Positions 49,615-59,147 are shown, numbered from the stretch's first letter. The stretch: 64,000 nucleotides of DNA from Nocardioides sp. LHD-245 (GCF_030929495.1 NZ_JAVFWN010000005.1:62001-126000), one strand, 5' to 3'. Numbers and translations: made by a program. Notes: generated by a model not told the origin, from the letters alone.

Positions 49615-51540
49615 ATGCGGAGCACTCCCCCGCACCGCGGCTTCGTCGGGCGGCGTGCCGAGACCGGGCGCTGCCGCCGGTTTCTGGCGAGCGACTCGGC
49701 GCACACCACCTTGCTGGTCCATGGTCCGGGTGGCATCGGCAAGTCCGCCCTGCTCGACGAGATCGCCGTCCTGGGAGCGGAGGCGGGCTACGAGGTCCAC
49801 CGCTGGATGGGTGCGGAGCTCGCCGGCGGCATCGTCGAGCTCGATGCCCTGGGCAGCGTCGCGGCGGGGAGCACCCCGGCCCAGCTGCTCCTGGTCGACG
49901 GCTGTGACGAGCTCGTCGCGCTGTGGTTGCAGCTGCGCCTGCGGGTCGGGCAGCGCACGGCTCCGGGCAACCGGCTGGTGATCGCCTCGCGGGAGACACC
50001 CGAGCAGGCCTGGCACCGCCCCGGCTGGGACGCCCGGGCGCTGAGCCTGCCCCTGCTGCCGTTCACGGCCGACGAGGCCGAGGCCCTGGCGCTCGCCCGG
50101 GGCGTCACCGACCCGGCCGATCGCACCGCCCTCGTCGCGTGGTCCGCCGGACTTCCCCTCGCCGTCACCCTCGCCGCCGACGCGGTCGCCACCGGACTGT
50201 CGAGCGCGGCGCTGGCCGGCGACCCGGACCTCGCCACCATCCTCCAGACCCATGTCGTCGGTGGATCGCTGTCGGCCGACCACCTCACCGCCCTCACGGT
50301 CGCTGCCATCGCGGGCGAGTTCGACGGCCGCACCCTCGCCGCAGGCGCACCCGGGATCGACACCGCGGACGCCGAGGCCTGGCTCCGCGGGCTCTCGTTC
50401 GTCTCACCGGTCGGCAGCCGGCTGCGGATCCACGACAGCGTGCGTCACGTCGTTCAGTCCGGACTCGCCGCCTCCGGCCCCGACCAGGACGCGGAGATCC
50501 GCCGGCGACTGGCCGACCACCACGTACGACGAGCCGTCGCCGGCGAGCCCGCGTCGATCGTGGAGATGAACCGCCTGGTCCGTGACCCCGTGCTCCGCTA
50601 CGGCCTCGGCTCGCACCAGATGGGACGCCGCTACCAGGTGACGACCGGTCGTCCCGACGACTTCATCGAGGTCGCCACCCACTCCGGGTACGACGACGCC
50701 TACCTCGCGCTCCTGCGGCGCTGGTTCCACGACGCGCCCGGCCACGTGGTCGTCACCCGGGACGAGACGGGCGCACTGGCCGGCTGGGGCATCGCCGCGA
50801 CCCTGTTCACCCACCCCGCCTGGATCGAGGAGGATCCGGTGCTGGGCCCGTGGTTCCGGGTCGCGCGTGCGGCCCACCCGGACGAGGACGCCTTCCTCGT
50901 CCGGGACGTGGCCGATGTCGGCGCCGCGACCGACGAGATCTCGCCCATCCTCGCCGCCGGCTACGCGTGGTGCATCCAGCGGATGGCGCACCACAACCCC
51001 CGCTACTCCTACGCCTGCACCTCCGACAGCGCCGACACCCCGACGGCCGGCTCCTGGCTCGCCGCGATGGGCTATCTCGAACGACCAGAGTTGGCCGTCA
51101 CCGTCGGACGTCATATCCGGCGTTGCTACGTCACCGACCACGGAGAGGCCGGGATGGCCGGCGACACCTGGCGGACCGTGTACCGCGACATCGGTCTCCC
51201 GGACCTCTCCGTCCCTCCCCTCGTCGACGTCCGGACCGCTCTACGGCACGCCCTGCGCCACTTCCACGACCCGGTGGCCCTGGCCGACAACGCACTGGCT
51301 CCCGGAGGGGCCGCCCGTCATCGGGTGGAGGGTCTGCGGTCCCAGATCCTCGCCGCCATCACGGCCGAGTTCGGGGACGGCGCCGAGGACCAGCTGCTGC
51401 GCTCGACCCTCGAGCTCACCTACCTCGCCACCGACGGCAGCCCGCAGTCCGCGATCCGTGCCCTGCCGGTGTCGCGCTCGTCGTACTACCGGCGGATCGA
51501 GCAGGCGCTGGGGCGCCTGGCCCACCGGTTCACCGGCTGA
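49615..51540 (+). CDS. AAA/STAND ATPase regulator with GNAT-like middle region
   Basis: A 641-residue protein. Residues 37-44 (GPGGIGKS) are a P-loop and LLLVDGCDELV near 92-102 is Walker B. A helical region follows to about 330. The middle part (RYGLGSHQMGRRYQVTT ... GHVVVTRDETGALAGWGIAAT) resembles an acetyltransferase-like fold. The C-terminal SPQSAIRALPVSRSSYYRRIEQALGRLAHR looks like an HTH. It reads as a signal-responsive regulator, but its ligand and DNA target are unknown. ATG 49615 follows TAGGAT by six bases. It precedes the ELWxxDGT array by 77 bp, so regulation of those genes is plausible. Confidence 0.72.
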   Translation: MRSTPPHRGFVGRRAETGRCRRFLASDSAHTTLLVHGPGGIGKSALLDEIAVLGAEAGYEVHRWMGAELAGGIVELDALGSVAAGSTPAQLLLVDGCDELVALWLQLRLRVGQRTAPGNRLVIASRETPEQAWHRPGWDARALSLPLLPFTADEAEALALARGVTDPADRTALVAWSAGLPLAVTLAADAVATGLSSAALAGDPDLATILQTHVVGGSLSADHLTALTVAAIAGEFDGRTLAAGAPGIDTADAEAWLRGLSFVSPVGSRLRIHDSVRHVVQSGLAASGPDQDAEIRRRLADHHVRRAVAGEPASIVEMNRLVRDPVLRYGLGSHQMGRRYQVTTGRPDDFIEVATHSGYDDAYLALLRRWFHDAPGHVVVTRDETGALAGWGIAATLFTHPAWIEEDPVLGPWFRVARAAHPDEDAFLVRDVADVGAATDEISPILAAGYAWCIQRMAHHNPRYSYACTSDSADTPTAGSWLAAMGYLERPELAVTVGRHIRRCYVTDHGEAGMAGDTWRTVYRDIGLPDLSVPPLVDVRTALRHALRHFHDPVALADNALAPGGAARHRVEGLRSQILAAITAEFGDGAEDQLLRSTLELTYLATDGSPQSAIRALPVSRSSYYRRIEQALGRLAHRFTG

Positions 51541-51605
51541 ACCGGGTCCGTCCCACATTCGTCCCAGGTTGTCCGGAGCCGGCGACCTCGGCGCGCGCCG
51601 CGACC

Positions 51606-51611
51606 TAGCGT
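51606..51611 (+). promoter_or_regulatory. Leaderless -10 element of the ELWxxDGT operon
   Basis: TAGCGT ends six bases before the ATG at 51618. The 77-bp gap after the AAA gene holds no other clear signal; TTGTCC (51569-51574) is too far away to be a matched -35. Confidence 0.4.
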
Positions 51612-51617
51612 CCGAGC

Positions 51618-53339
51618 ATGCGTACCCGGCACTTCGCGACCCTCGGGCTCCTGCTCGCGTTCGCCGCCACCTCCGTCCTCAGCGCGCCACCCGCGACCGC
51701 GGACCCGCAGCCGTTCGGCCCGAGCCCGTGGCTGGTGCGCGACACCGTTTCCGGGACGGGATCCTCGACCGTCAACCGGGGCGTGGTGCTGGGCGGCCTG
51801 TTCGTCTATGCACAGCACACGCCCGGCTACGGGATCGAGCCCTGGGTCAGCGACGGTACGACGGCCGGGACCCGGCTGCTCGTCGACATCGTGCCCGGAG
51901 CCACCAGCTCGAACGCCAACAACCTCGTCCGGGTCGGGTCCTGGGTGTTCTTCACCGCCCAGCTGCCCGCGACCGGCACGGAACTGTGGGTCACCGACGG
52001 CACGGCCACCGGCACCCGGTTGGTCGAGGACCTCGAGCCCGGACCGGACGGCAGCGGCATCTTCAAACCCGTGGCAGCCGGCGACCGGCTCTTCTTCAAC
52101 GCCGACACCACCGGGAGCGGCCGAGAGCTGTGGATCAGCGACGGCACCGAGGCCGGCACCCAGGTGGTCGAGGAGATCAACCCCGCCGGCGCGCACGCCA
52201 ACCCCCTCAACGTCACCGCGGTCGGATCCCGGGTGGCGTTCACCGCGCTCAGTGCCGTCGGCGGCAGGGAGCCCTGGATCAGTGACGGCACGCCGGCCGG
52301 CACCCATCGGATCGGGGACATCAACCCCTCCGGCGACTCGGCGGCCGGCGACTTCGTCGCCCTCGGCGACGCCGTCCTGTTCCGCGCCGCCTCGGCCGGC
52401 GACAACCCCGAGCTCTACCGCTGGCCCGGCACCGGCCTGGTCTCCAGCCAGGTCAAGGACATCTATCCCGGTGGCGCCGTCGGCGGCGAGCCGCGCGATC
52501 TGGCGGTGCACGGCGGACGGGTCTACTTCAGCGCCAGGCACCCCGACACCGGGACCGAACTCTGGACCACCGACGGGACCGAGGCCGGCACCCACCTGAT
52601 CCAGGACCTGCTCCCGGGGCCAGGTAACGGCCAGCCCCACGACCTGGTCTGGGTGGGCGGCCGCCTCTACTTCGAGGCCGCCGACAGTGCCACGACCTCC
52701 GGCCTGTTCACGACATCGGGCACCGCCGCCGGCACCCGGCTGGTCAAGCGGCTGACCGTCGGAGGGGCGGAGGCATTCGCCAGTAATCTCCGCGCGGCCG
52801 GCGACCGGGTGCTGTTCAAGGTCTTCGTTCCCGACCCGGTGAGCGAGAGCCTGTGGATCAGCGACGGCACCCCCGCCGGCACCACCTCCCTGCTGACGAT
52901 CACCCATCCCGACGCCATGGTCTGGACCGCCGACACCGGCACCGGCACCGCCTTCGTCAACGTCCGCCACCCGAGCACCGGCGAGGAGGTGTGGGCCTAC
53001 ACCTGGCGCACCTCGACGACCCTCGTGACCGCCAAGAAGAAGTGGTCCGCGAAGAAGGCCAGAAAGAGGCGGATCAAGCTGACCGTCCAGGTCGCCGCCA
53101 CCGGCGCCACCCCCGACGGCACCGTGACGATCTGGGCGCAGCGCAAGGGCAAGAGCCTGAAGAAGAAGCAGAAGAGGATCCGCCTGGTCGGCGTCGGCAC
53201 CGTGGTCGACGGCGCGGCGAGGGTGCGGATCGGGAAGAGGCTCAAGCCCGGCAGATACCGGATCACCGCCCGGTACGCCGGCTCGCCGGAGGCCGCCTCC
53301 TCCACGTCGGCCCAGGTCCGGATCAAGGTCAAGCGATGA
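51618..53339 (+). CDS. Secreted ELWxxDGT-repeat protein 1
   Basis: A 573-residue exported protein. The signal (LGLLLAFAATSVLSAPPATA) is followed by about seven tandem units of around 50 residues, each centred on a motif such as ELWVTDGTATGTRLVEDLEPG or EPWISDGTPAGT. This repeat family (ELWxxDGT repeats) is thought to form a beta-propeller-like structure. The last 110 residues are a separate Lys/Arg-rich Ig-like module (KKKWSAKKARKRRIKLTVQV; GKSLKKKQKRIRL), unusual for this GC-rich genome. It is the first of three tandem paralogues joined by ATGA overlaps. Function unknown; extracellular binding is plausible. Confidence 0.83.
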   Translation: MRTRHFATLGLLLAFAATSVLSAPPATADPQPFGPSPWLVRDTVSGTGSSTVNRGVVLGGLFVYAQHTPGYGIEPWVSDGTTAGTRLLVDIVPGATSSNANNLVRVGSWVFFTAQLPATGTELWVTDGTATGTRLVEDLEPGPDGSGIFKPVAAGDRLFFNADTTGSGRELWISDGTEAGTQVVEEINPAGAHANPLNVTAVGSRVAFTALSAVGGREPWISDGTPAGTHRIGDINPSGDSAAGDFVALGDAVLFRAASAGDNPELYRWPGTGLVSSQVKDIYPGGAVGGEPRDLAVHGGRVYFSARHPDTGTELWTTDGTEAGTHLIQDLLPGPGNGQPHDLVWVGGRLYFEAADSATTSGLFTTSGTAAGTRLVKRLTVGGAEAFASNLRAAGDRVLFKVFVPDPVSESLWISDGTPAGTTSLLTITHPDAMVWTADTGTGTAFVNVRHPSTGEEVWAYTWRTSTTLVTAKKKWSAKKARKRRIKLTVQVAATGATPDGTVTIWAQRKGKSLKKKQKRIRLVGVGTVVDGAARVRIGKRLKPGRYRITARYAGSPEAASSTSAQVRIKVKR

Positions 53340-55069
53340 GGGGCCACCTCATCACGTCGATCAGCACGGCGACGATCGGCGCCGTGACCCTCGCCGTGGC
53401 CACGGCCGGAGTCCTGACGTCGGCCGCGCCGGCCGGCGCGGCCGAGCCCTTCGGCCCCACGCCGTGGGTGGTCGGCGCACCCGGCGCCGGGCCGGCGAAG
53501 ATCTGGGACGGTGCCGGCCTGGGCGACCGGCTCGTCTACTCCTACGAGACCCCGGCGTACGGCGCCGAGCCGTGGGTGAGCGACGGCACCGTCGCGGGCA
53601 CCCACCTGCTCGTCGACATCACCCCGGGACCGGGCGGCTCGGGCGCGGACGAGTTCGTCCAGGTGGGGAGCCTGCTGCTGTTCCACGCCGAGGCCCCCGG
53701 GCTGGGCGACGAGCTGTGGGCGACCGACGGCACCACCGACGGGACCCGGCTGGTCAAGGATCTGTGGCCCGGCGCCGCGAGCAGCAGCCCGGACAACCAG
53801 GCGGCGGCCGGTCGGCGGCTGTTCTTCAACGCCGACACGCCGGGCGTGGGCCGAGAGCTGTGGGTCAGCGACGGGACGGCGGCCGGGACCCACCTGGTCG
53901 AGGACCTCAACCCGGGCGTGGCCGACTCCTCCCCGGGCAACCTCACCGCGGTGGGCAACCGAGTGGTCTTCCACGCGACCAACGCCACCATCGGCCGGGA
54001 GCCGTTCGTCAGCGACGGCACACCGACCGGCACACATCAGATCGGGAACATCAGCCTCGCCGGCGACTCCGATCCCCGCCGGTTCACCGTGCTCGGCGCC
54101 GCGGTCCTCTTCCCCGCCAGGTCCGACACCGACGGTGTGGAGCTGTACCGCTGGAGCGGCACAGGCGTCCAGTCCACCCTGGTCCGCGACATCAGCCCGG
54201 GCGTCGCGAGCAGCTACCCCGAGGGGCTGACCGTCTATCAGGGGCGCGTCTACTTCAGCGCGCAACACCCCGCCACCGGCGGCGACGAGCTCTGGTCCAC
54301 CGACGGCACCACCGACGGCACCTACCTCGCCCAGCAGATCAACCCCGTCGGGCCGGGTGCGATCGGCGACCTCACCGTCCACGGCGACCGGCTGTACTTC
54401 GAGGGCCGGGACGGCCCCGAGACCACCGGACTGTTCTCCTCGACCGGCACGGCGGCCTCGACCCGACTGGTACTGCGGCTGACGACGCCGGGCGGCGCCG
54501 CGTCGGTCCACGGGCTGCATCCCGCCGGCGATCTGCTGCTGTTCAGCCGCTCCACGACGAGCCCGGACACCGAGGCGGTCTGGATCACCGACGGCACCAC
54601 CGCCGGCTCCCGCCCGCTCCTCGCGGCCGAGGACCCGGCCAGCCCCGTGGCCACGACCCTCGCCACGGTCGCGAACACGGCCTTCGTCGTCGCCACCGCA
54701 CCCGGTGTCGGCGAACGGCTGTGGGCCTACACCTGGCGCTCCTCCGAGACGGTCGTGACGGCCAAGAGGAAGTGGTCAGCCAAGAAGGCACGCAAGAGGA
54801 AGATCAAGCTCACCATCGAGGTGAGCGCCGCCGGCGTGACGCCGGACGGCGCCGTGACGATCTGGACCAAGCGCAAGGGCAAGGGCCTGAAGACGAAGCA
54901 GAAGCGGCTGCGGGCTGTCGGCACCGCCGTGGTCGTGGACGGCATCGTCAGGGTGCGGATCAAGAAGCGGCTCAAGGCGGGGAAGTACAAGATCACGGCC
55001 ACCTACGCCGGCTCGCTCGAAGCCGGGGCGTCGACCTCGGCCCCGCGCACGATCAAGGTACGCCGATGA
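53336..55069 (+). CDS. Secreted ELWxxDGT-repeat protein 2
   Basis: A 577-residue paralogue of the preceding protein. ATG 53336 overlaps its stop (ATGA). A signal sequence (STATIGAVTLAVATAGVLTSAAPAGA) precedes the repeat region (EPWVSDGTVAGTHLLVDITPG, ELWATDGTTDGTRLVKDLWPG, ELWVSDGTAAGTHLVEDLNPG and others). The C-terminal Lys-rich Ig-like module is conserved (KRKWSAKKARKRKIKLTIEV; KGLKTKQKRLR). Divergence among the three copies is moderate across all blades while layout is identical, pointing to gene duplication followed by drift. The long antisense open frame here is rejected. Confidence 0.83.
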   Translation: MRGHLITSISTATIGAVTLAVATAGVLTSAAPAGAAEPFGPTPWVVGAPGAGPAKIWDGAGLGDRLVYSYETPAYGAEPWVSDGTVAGTHLLVDITPGPGGSGADEFVQVGSLLLFHAEAPGLGDELWATDGTTDGTRLVKDLWPGAASSSPDNQAAAGRRLFFNADTPGVGRELWVSDGTAAGTHLVEDLNPGVADSSPGNLTAVGNRVVFHATNATIGREPFVSDGTPTGTHQIGNISLAGDSDPRRFTVLGAAVLFPARSDTDGVELYRWSGTGVQSTLVRDISPGVASSYPEGLTVYQGRVYFSAQHPATGGDELWSTDGTTDGTYLAQQINPVGPGAIGDLTVHGDRLYFEGRDGPETTGLFSSTGTAASTRLVLRLTTPGGAASVHGLHPAGDLLLFSRSTTSPDTEAVWITDGTTAGSRPLLAAEDPASPVATTLATVANTAFVVATAPGVGERLWAYTWRSSETVVTAKRKWSAKKARKRKIKLTIEVSAAGVTPDGAVTIWTKRKGKGLKTKQKRLRAVGTAVVVDGIVRVRIKKRLKAGKYKITATYAGSLEAGASTSAPRTIKVRR

Positions 55070-56766
55070 GGCGGGGCCGCGTCGTACCGCTGCTGGTGGC
55101 GCTGCTGGTCGCGGCCGGCGGGGTGTGCGCGCTGCCCGCGTCGGCCGCCGCCGATCCCTACGGTCCCGATCCGTGGCTGGTCCGGGAGGCGGTGCCCGGC
55201 GCAGGCCTGAGCACGGTGGAGGGCGGGGTCGCCCTCGGTGGGCGCGTCGTCTACTCGCAGCGAACCCCGAGCACCGGATTCGAGCTCTGGGTCAGCGACG
55301 GCACGCCGGCCGGCACCGTCGTGATGGACCTGAACCCCGGCGCCACTGGTTCCGCGCCACGCTACTTCGCCCGTGCGGGAAACCAGGTCTTCTTCTACGC
55401 ATGGCTCCCCGGCCGGGGCGGCGAGCTGTGGGCAACCGACGGCACCCCCGCCGGCACCCGGCTGGTCAAGGACATCGAGCCCGGCCCGGCGAGCAGCAAC
55501 CCCACCGGACTGGTCGCCGCCGGCAATCAGGTGTTCTTCGTCGCGGAGACGAACACGGCCGGGGAGGAGGTGTGGGTCAGCGACGGGACGGCGGCCGGCA
55601 CCGTCCAGGTCGACGACATCTACCCCGGCGTCACCGGCTCGGCACCGGGCGAGCTGCGCGCGGTGGGCTCCCGGGTCGCCTTCCACGCCACGGACAACAC
55701 CAGTGGCTCGGAGCCCTGGATCTCCGACGGCACCCCCGCCGGCACCGTGCGGATGGGGAACATCAACCCCGCGGGCGGCTCCGGTACCCACGGCTTCACC
55801 CTCCTCGGCGACGCCGTCCTGTTCTCCGCCGAGGCGACCCCCGGCAACGCCGAGCTCTACCGATGGCCCGGGACCGGTCCGGTCTCGACCCTGGTCAAGG
55901 ACATCTGGCCCGGCCCCAACGGGAGCTCCCCGAACTGGCTGACCGCCCTGGGCGGACAGGTCTACTTCGCGGCCGGCGTGCTCCCCGGCCTCAGCGTGGA
56001 GCTCTGGGTCAGCGACGGCACCTCCGCGGGGACGCACCTGGTCCACGACATCAACCCCGGCGTGGCGGCGAGCGGCCCGCGGCACCTCACGATCGTCGGC
56101 GGCATCCTCCACCTCGTGGCCGAAGGCCCCGAGGGATGGGGCCTGCGGGCCGTCACTGGGCCCACCACGCCCACGCGCCTGATCCGGACCCTGCCCGCCG
56201 GCACCGTCTTCGCCAGCACCCACGACGTGCAGTCGGTCGGCGGTGGGCTGGCGTTCTCCGTCCAGATCGGCCTCACCGACACCCTCTGGCTCAGCGACGG
56301 GACTGCGGGTGGGACCCGGCCGCTGCTCGGCCTGGTCGGCCCCGATGTCGCCGTACGGACGCTGGGGAACGTGTCCGGCACCGTTTTCTTCGCCGCGAAG
56401 CATCCCACGCTCGGCGATGAGCTGTGGGCCCACACCTGGCGTACGTCGAGCGTCACGGTGACAGCGAGGAAGAAGTGGTCGGCAAAGAGGGCACGCAAGA
56501 AGAAGATCCGGGTGCAGGTGCACGCCACCGCCTCCGAGGGCTCCGTCACGCTGTGGGCCAAGGGCAGGGGCAAACACCTGTCGAAGAAGCAGAAGAGGTT
56601 GCGCCAGGTCGGCACCGGCGTCCTGGTCAACGGGATGGTCACGATCAGGCTGACCAAGAAGCTCAAGCGAGGCAGTTACCAGGTGTACGCGCAGTACGCC
56701 GCCTCGCTCCACGCGCAGGCGTCGACCTCGAGCATGCGCACGATCAAGGTCAAGGTGAAGCGATGA
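55066..56766 (+). CDS. Secreted ELWxxDGT-repeat protein 3
   Basis: A 566-residue paralogue starting at ATG 55066 in the stop of copy 2 (ATGA). Signal (RVVPLLVALLVAAGGVCALPASA), repeat units (ELWVSDGTPAGTVVMDLNPG, ELWATDGTPAGTRLVKDIEPG, EVWVSDGTAAGTVQVDDIYPG) and Lys-rich tail (RKKWSAKRARKKKIRVQVHA; GKHLSKKQKRLRQ) are all kept. The tail is slightly shorter than in copies 1 and 2. The stop overlaps the next secreted gene (ATGA), keeping one transcription unit. Confidence 0.83.
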   Translation: MRRGRVVPLLVALLVAAGGVCALPASAAADPYGPDPWLVREAVPGAGLSTVEGGVALGGRVVYSQRTPSTGFELWVSDGTPAGTVVMDLNPGATGSAPRYFARAGNQVFFYAWLPGRGGELWATDGTPAGTRLVKDIEPGPASSNPTGLVAAGNQVFFVAETNTAGEEVWVSDGTAAGTVQVDDIYPGVTGSAPGELRAVGSRVAFHATDNTSGSEPWISDGTPAGTVRMGNINPAGGSGTHGFTLLGDAVLFSAEATPGNAELYRWPGTGPVSTLVKDIWPGPNGSSPNWLTALGGQVYFAAGVLPGLSVELWVSDGTSAGTHLVHDINPGVAASGPRHLTIVGGILHLVAEGPEGWGLRAVTGPTTPTRLIRTLPAGTVFASTHDVQSVGGGLAFSVQIGLTDTLWLSDGTAGGTRPLLGLVGPDVAVRTLGNVSGTVFFAAKHPTLGDELWAHTWRTSSVTVTARKKWSAKRARKKKIRVQVHATASEGSVTLWAKGRGKHLSKKQKRLRQVGTGVLVNGMVTIRLTKKLKRGSYQVYAQYAASLHAQASTSSMRTIKVKVKR

Positions 56767-58736
56767 GGCGCCACGTCGTGAGGTTCGCCCTGCTGGGGCT
56801 GGTTCTTCCGCTGCTCGCTGTGCTTGCCACCGTCACGGCGACGCCGGCCCTGGCGGCGACCGACCTGTCCGGACCGTCCTTGATCACAGGCGCCGCCTCG
56901 GTGGCCGTCGACCCGGCCGGCAATGCTACGGCTGTGTGGATCGAGAGCCCCGACGGCTCTTCGTACCAGGTCCGGGCGGCTCGACGCACCGGCAGCGCCG
57001 GCGCCTGGGGGGTTGCCGCCACCGTGGGCGCGCCGGGGTCCCTGGCGCCGGCCGTGGCGACCGGCCCGAACGGTTCGGCTATCCTCGCCTACACCTCCAC
57101 CGATACCGGCTTCGCCGTGATCCTCGCCCGGACGATCGATGCGGGCGGCGCCTGGAGTCCGCCGTCGATCGTGTCGGCGCCCGGACAGAACTCCGGCAGC
57201 CCGCAGCTCACAGTCGGGCCTGATGGCACCATCACGATCGCCTGGTCGACCCACGACGGTGTGAACACGATCGTCCAGGCTCGCCGTCGTACGCCGGACG
57301 GGACATGGTCGGCTCCCCTCACCCTCTCGACGCCCGGCACCAACGCCGACGGACCGTCCCTCGCCATCGACGACGAGGGAGACGTGGTGGTCGCCTGGAC
57401 CACCAGTACCGGCGTCGAGGCGAGCCGGCTCCTGCCGACCGGGTGGACCACGCCCGACCAGGTGTGGACGGGCGTCAACGCAAGCCAGGTGCGGGCCGGC
57501 GCCGGTGGCACCGGCCACTTCACCCTGGCCTGGGTGGTCCACAGCGCCGTCGTCGGCGACCGGGTCCACGCCACCGAGCACCTCGGCGGCGACGATTGGA
57601 CCGAGGAGGCGTACGTGCTGAGTCCGCTCGGCCTCGATGCGAAGGACGTCGACCTGGACGTGTCCACCGGCGGCAACGCGGTCGTCGTCTGGGCGGTCGG
57701 CGACGGCGAGCACTCGTGGATCCAACGGTTCCAGGAGTGGCCGCAGGACATCGGCGGCTGGAACGACGCCGACAACCCCGACGACGAGTCGCCCATCGAC
57801 GGCGAGGCAGTCAATCCCACCGTCAGGTACGACGCGGACGGCAACCGGCACTTCGCCTGGACCCAGCTCGGCGCCTCCGGGCCGGAGGTGTGGTCGATGC
57901 TGCACTCGGTTCCGAACCCGCTCCCGAACCTGGCCGGGCGCCGGTCGCCGGCCGGGGAGCAGGTGCTCGCGCCCAGCATCGGCCTCGACGCCGTCGGCAC
58001 CGTGACCACGCTGTGGCGCCGGCTCGACCCAGCCAACCCGCTGCACTCCCGGGTCCAGATCGACACGGCGACCCGCAAGGGCCCGCTCGCGCGGATGGTG
58101 GCGCCCACGCTCGCGCTGTACCCCTCGACCGCGCCCTACGGGCTCAGCTGGACCGCCGGGGAGCGCGGCGCACCCGTCGCGTCGTACGACCTGCGCTGGC
58201 GCGAGGCCCCGTGGAACGGCACCTTCGGTCCTCCGCAGACCTTCCGCACCGCGACCACCGCCACCGGAGCGCCCTTCGGCCCCCTGCAGCTCGGCGCCAG
58301 CTACTGCCTCTCGGTCCGCGCCCGAGACGTCGACGGCCTCGAAGGTCCTTGGTCCGGCGAGGGTTGGGGATGCCTCACCGTGCCGCTCGACGATCGCCAG
58401 CTCAAGCGCAAGGGGAAGTGGAAGAAGGTGAAGGCGGGCAACGCGTTCTCCCGCACCCTGACCCGCAGCACCACCAAGGGCGCCTGGCTGCGTATCAACG
58501 GCGTCACCGCCCGACAGCTCGTGCTCCGGGTGAAGCTAGGCAAGAAGTACGGGAAGATCAAGGTCAAGGTGTCGGGATGGGGGCCGCAGACCTTCAGCCT
58601 GAAGAGCAAGCAGCGCGGGATCGGCACCATCGCCTTGGGAGACATGGGCAGCATCCGGACGGTCAACGTGATGATCGTGGTCAAGAGCAAGGGCAAGCAG
58701 GTCAACGTCGACGGCCTGTACGCACGGAAGTGGTGA
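56763..58736 (+). CDS. Secreted repeat protein with fibronectin-like domain and Lys-rich tail
   Basis: A 657-residue exported protein coupled to ELWxxDGT copy 3 (ATGA). After the signal (FALLGLVLPLLAVLATVTATPALA) come repeats of a different kind, each about 45-50 residues with an Asp-Gly-Asn/Ala-W pattern (VAVDPAGNATAVWIESPDG, LTVGPDGTITIAWSTHDG, LAIDDEGDVVVAWTTS). These look like propeller-type BNR/FG-GAP-like units. A fibronectin III-like segment (YDLRWREAPWNGTF ... SYCLSVRARDVDGLEGPWSGEG) follows. The tail is again Lys-rich (KRKGKWKKVKAGNAF, KLGKKYGKIKVKVS). The shared tail type suggests a common localisation. Function unknown. Confidence 0.75.
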   Translation: MRRHVVRFALLGLVLPLLAVLATVTATPALAATDLSGPSLITGAASVAVDPAGNATAVWIESPDGSSYQVRAARRTGSAGAWGVAATVGAPGSLAPAVATGPNGSAILAYTSTDTGFAVILARTIDAGGAWSPPSIVSAPGQNSGSPQLTVGPDGTITIAWSTHDGVNTIVQARRRTPDGTWSAPLTLSTPGTNADGPSLAIDDEGDVVVAWTTSTGVEASRLLPTGWTTPDQVWTGVNASQVRAGAGGTGHFTLAWVVHSAVVGDRVHATEHLGGDDWTEEAYVLSPLGLDAKDVDLDVSTGGNAVVVWAVGDGEHSWIQRFQEWPQDIGGWNDADNPDDESPIDGEAVNPTVRYDADGNRHFAWTQLGASGPEVWSMLHSVPNPLPNLAGRRSPAGEQVLAPSIGLDAVGTVTTLWRRLDPANPLHSRVQIDTATRKGPLARMVAPTLALYPSTAPYGLSWTAGERGAPVASYDLRWREAPWNGTFGPPQTFRTATTATGAPFGPLQLGASYCLSVRARDVDGLEGPWSGEGWGCLTVPLDDRQLKRKGKWKKVKAGNAFSRTLTRSTTKGAWLRINGVTARQLVLRVKLGKKYGKIKVKVSGWGPQTFSLKSKQRGIGTIALGDMGSIRTVNVMIVVKSKGKQVNVDGLYARKW

Positions 58737-59143
58737 CCGTGCGTCCGTGGTCCGTCGGCGTGCTGACCGCCGTACTGACCTCCTTCCTCGCCCTGCTGGT
58801 CCTCGGCTTCCTCACCGTGCTCGGCTACACGACGATCACGCCCGCCCGTGAGGCCGTCCAGGACTTCGCCGTGTGTCGGGGTGCGGACCGGATCGACCGC
58901 CAGGACACGCACAGCACGCAGCGCCGGACGACGGCCGGTGGCTACCGCGACACCGGCGCGACAACCACCGACCTGACCTGTCACTACGGCGACGAGGTGC
59001 GCCACGTGGGCAACGACGCCGCCTTCCTCCGTGGCGGCGGCTACGCGCTCGGCGGCGCGGCCGCCACATCCGCGGGCGTCGGGATCCTCCTCGGGGTGCT
59101 CGCCGCCCTTCGCCGGCGCCGCCGGCTTCGCGCGCGGACGTAG
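58733..59143 (+). CDS. Small membrane protein with two transmembrane helices
   Basis: A 136-residue protein starting with GTG 58733 in the stop of the preceding gene (GTGA). Helix 1 (GVLTAVLTSFLALLVLGFLTVLGY, about 9-32) and helix 2 (GGAAATSAGVGILLGVLAAL, about 106-126) flank an outer loop with two Cys residues (FAVCRGADR, DLTCHYGDE). The C-terminus is Arg-rich and probably cytoplasmic. As the last gene of the coupled secretome unit it may be an anchor or export helper. No family was recognised. Confidence 0.7.
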   Translation: MTVRPWSVGVLTAVLTSFLALLVLGFLTVLGYTTITPAREAVQDFAVCRGADRIDRQDTHSTQRRTTAGGYRDTGATTTDLTCHYGDEVRHVGNDAAFLRGGGYALGGAAATSAGVGILLGVLAALRRRRRLRART

Positions 59144-59147
59144 CGCA

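Noticed and set aside
53542..54033. Repeated ELWxxDGT DNA segments considered as a direct-repeat mobile element or CRISPR-like array
   Set aside because: The similarity is at the protein level across three coding paralogues with diverged DNA. There are no short identical repeats with spacers and no transposase.
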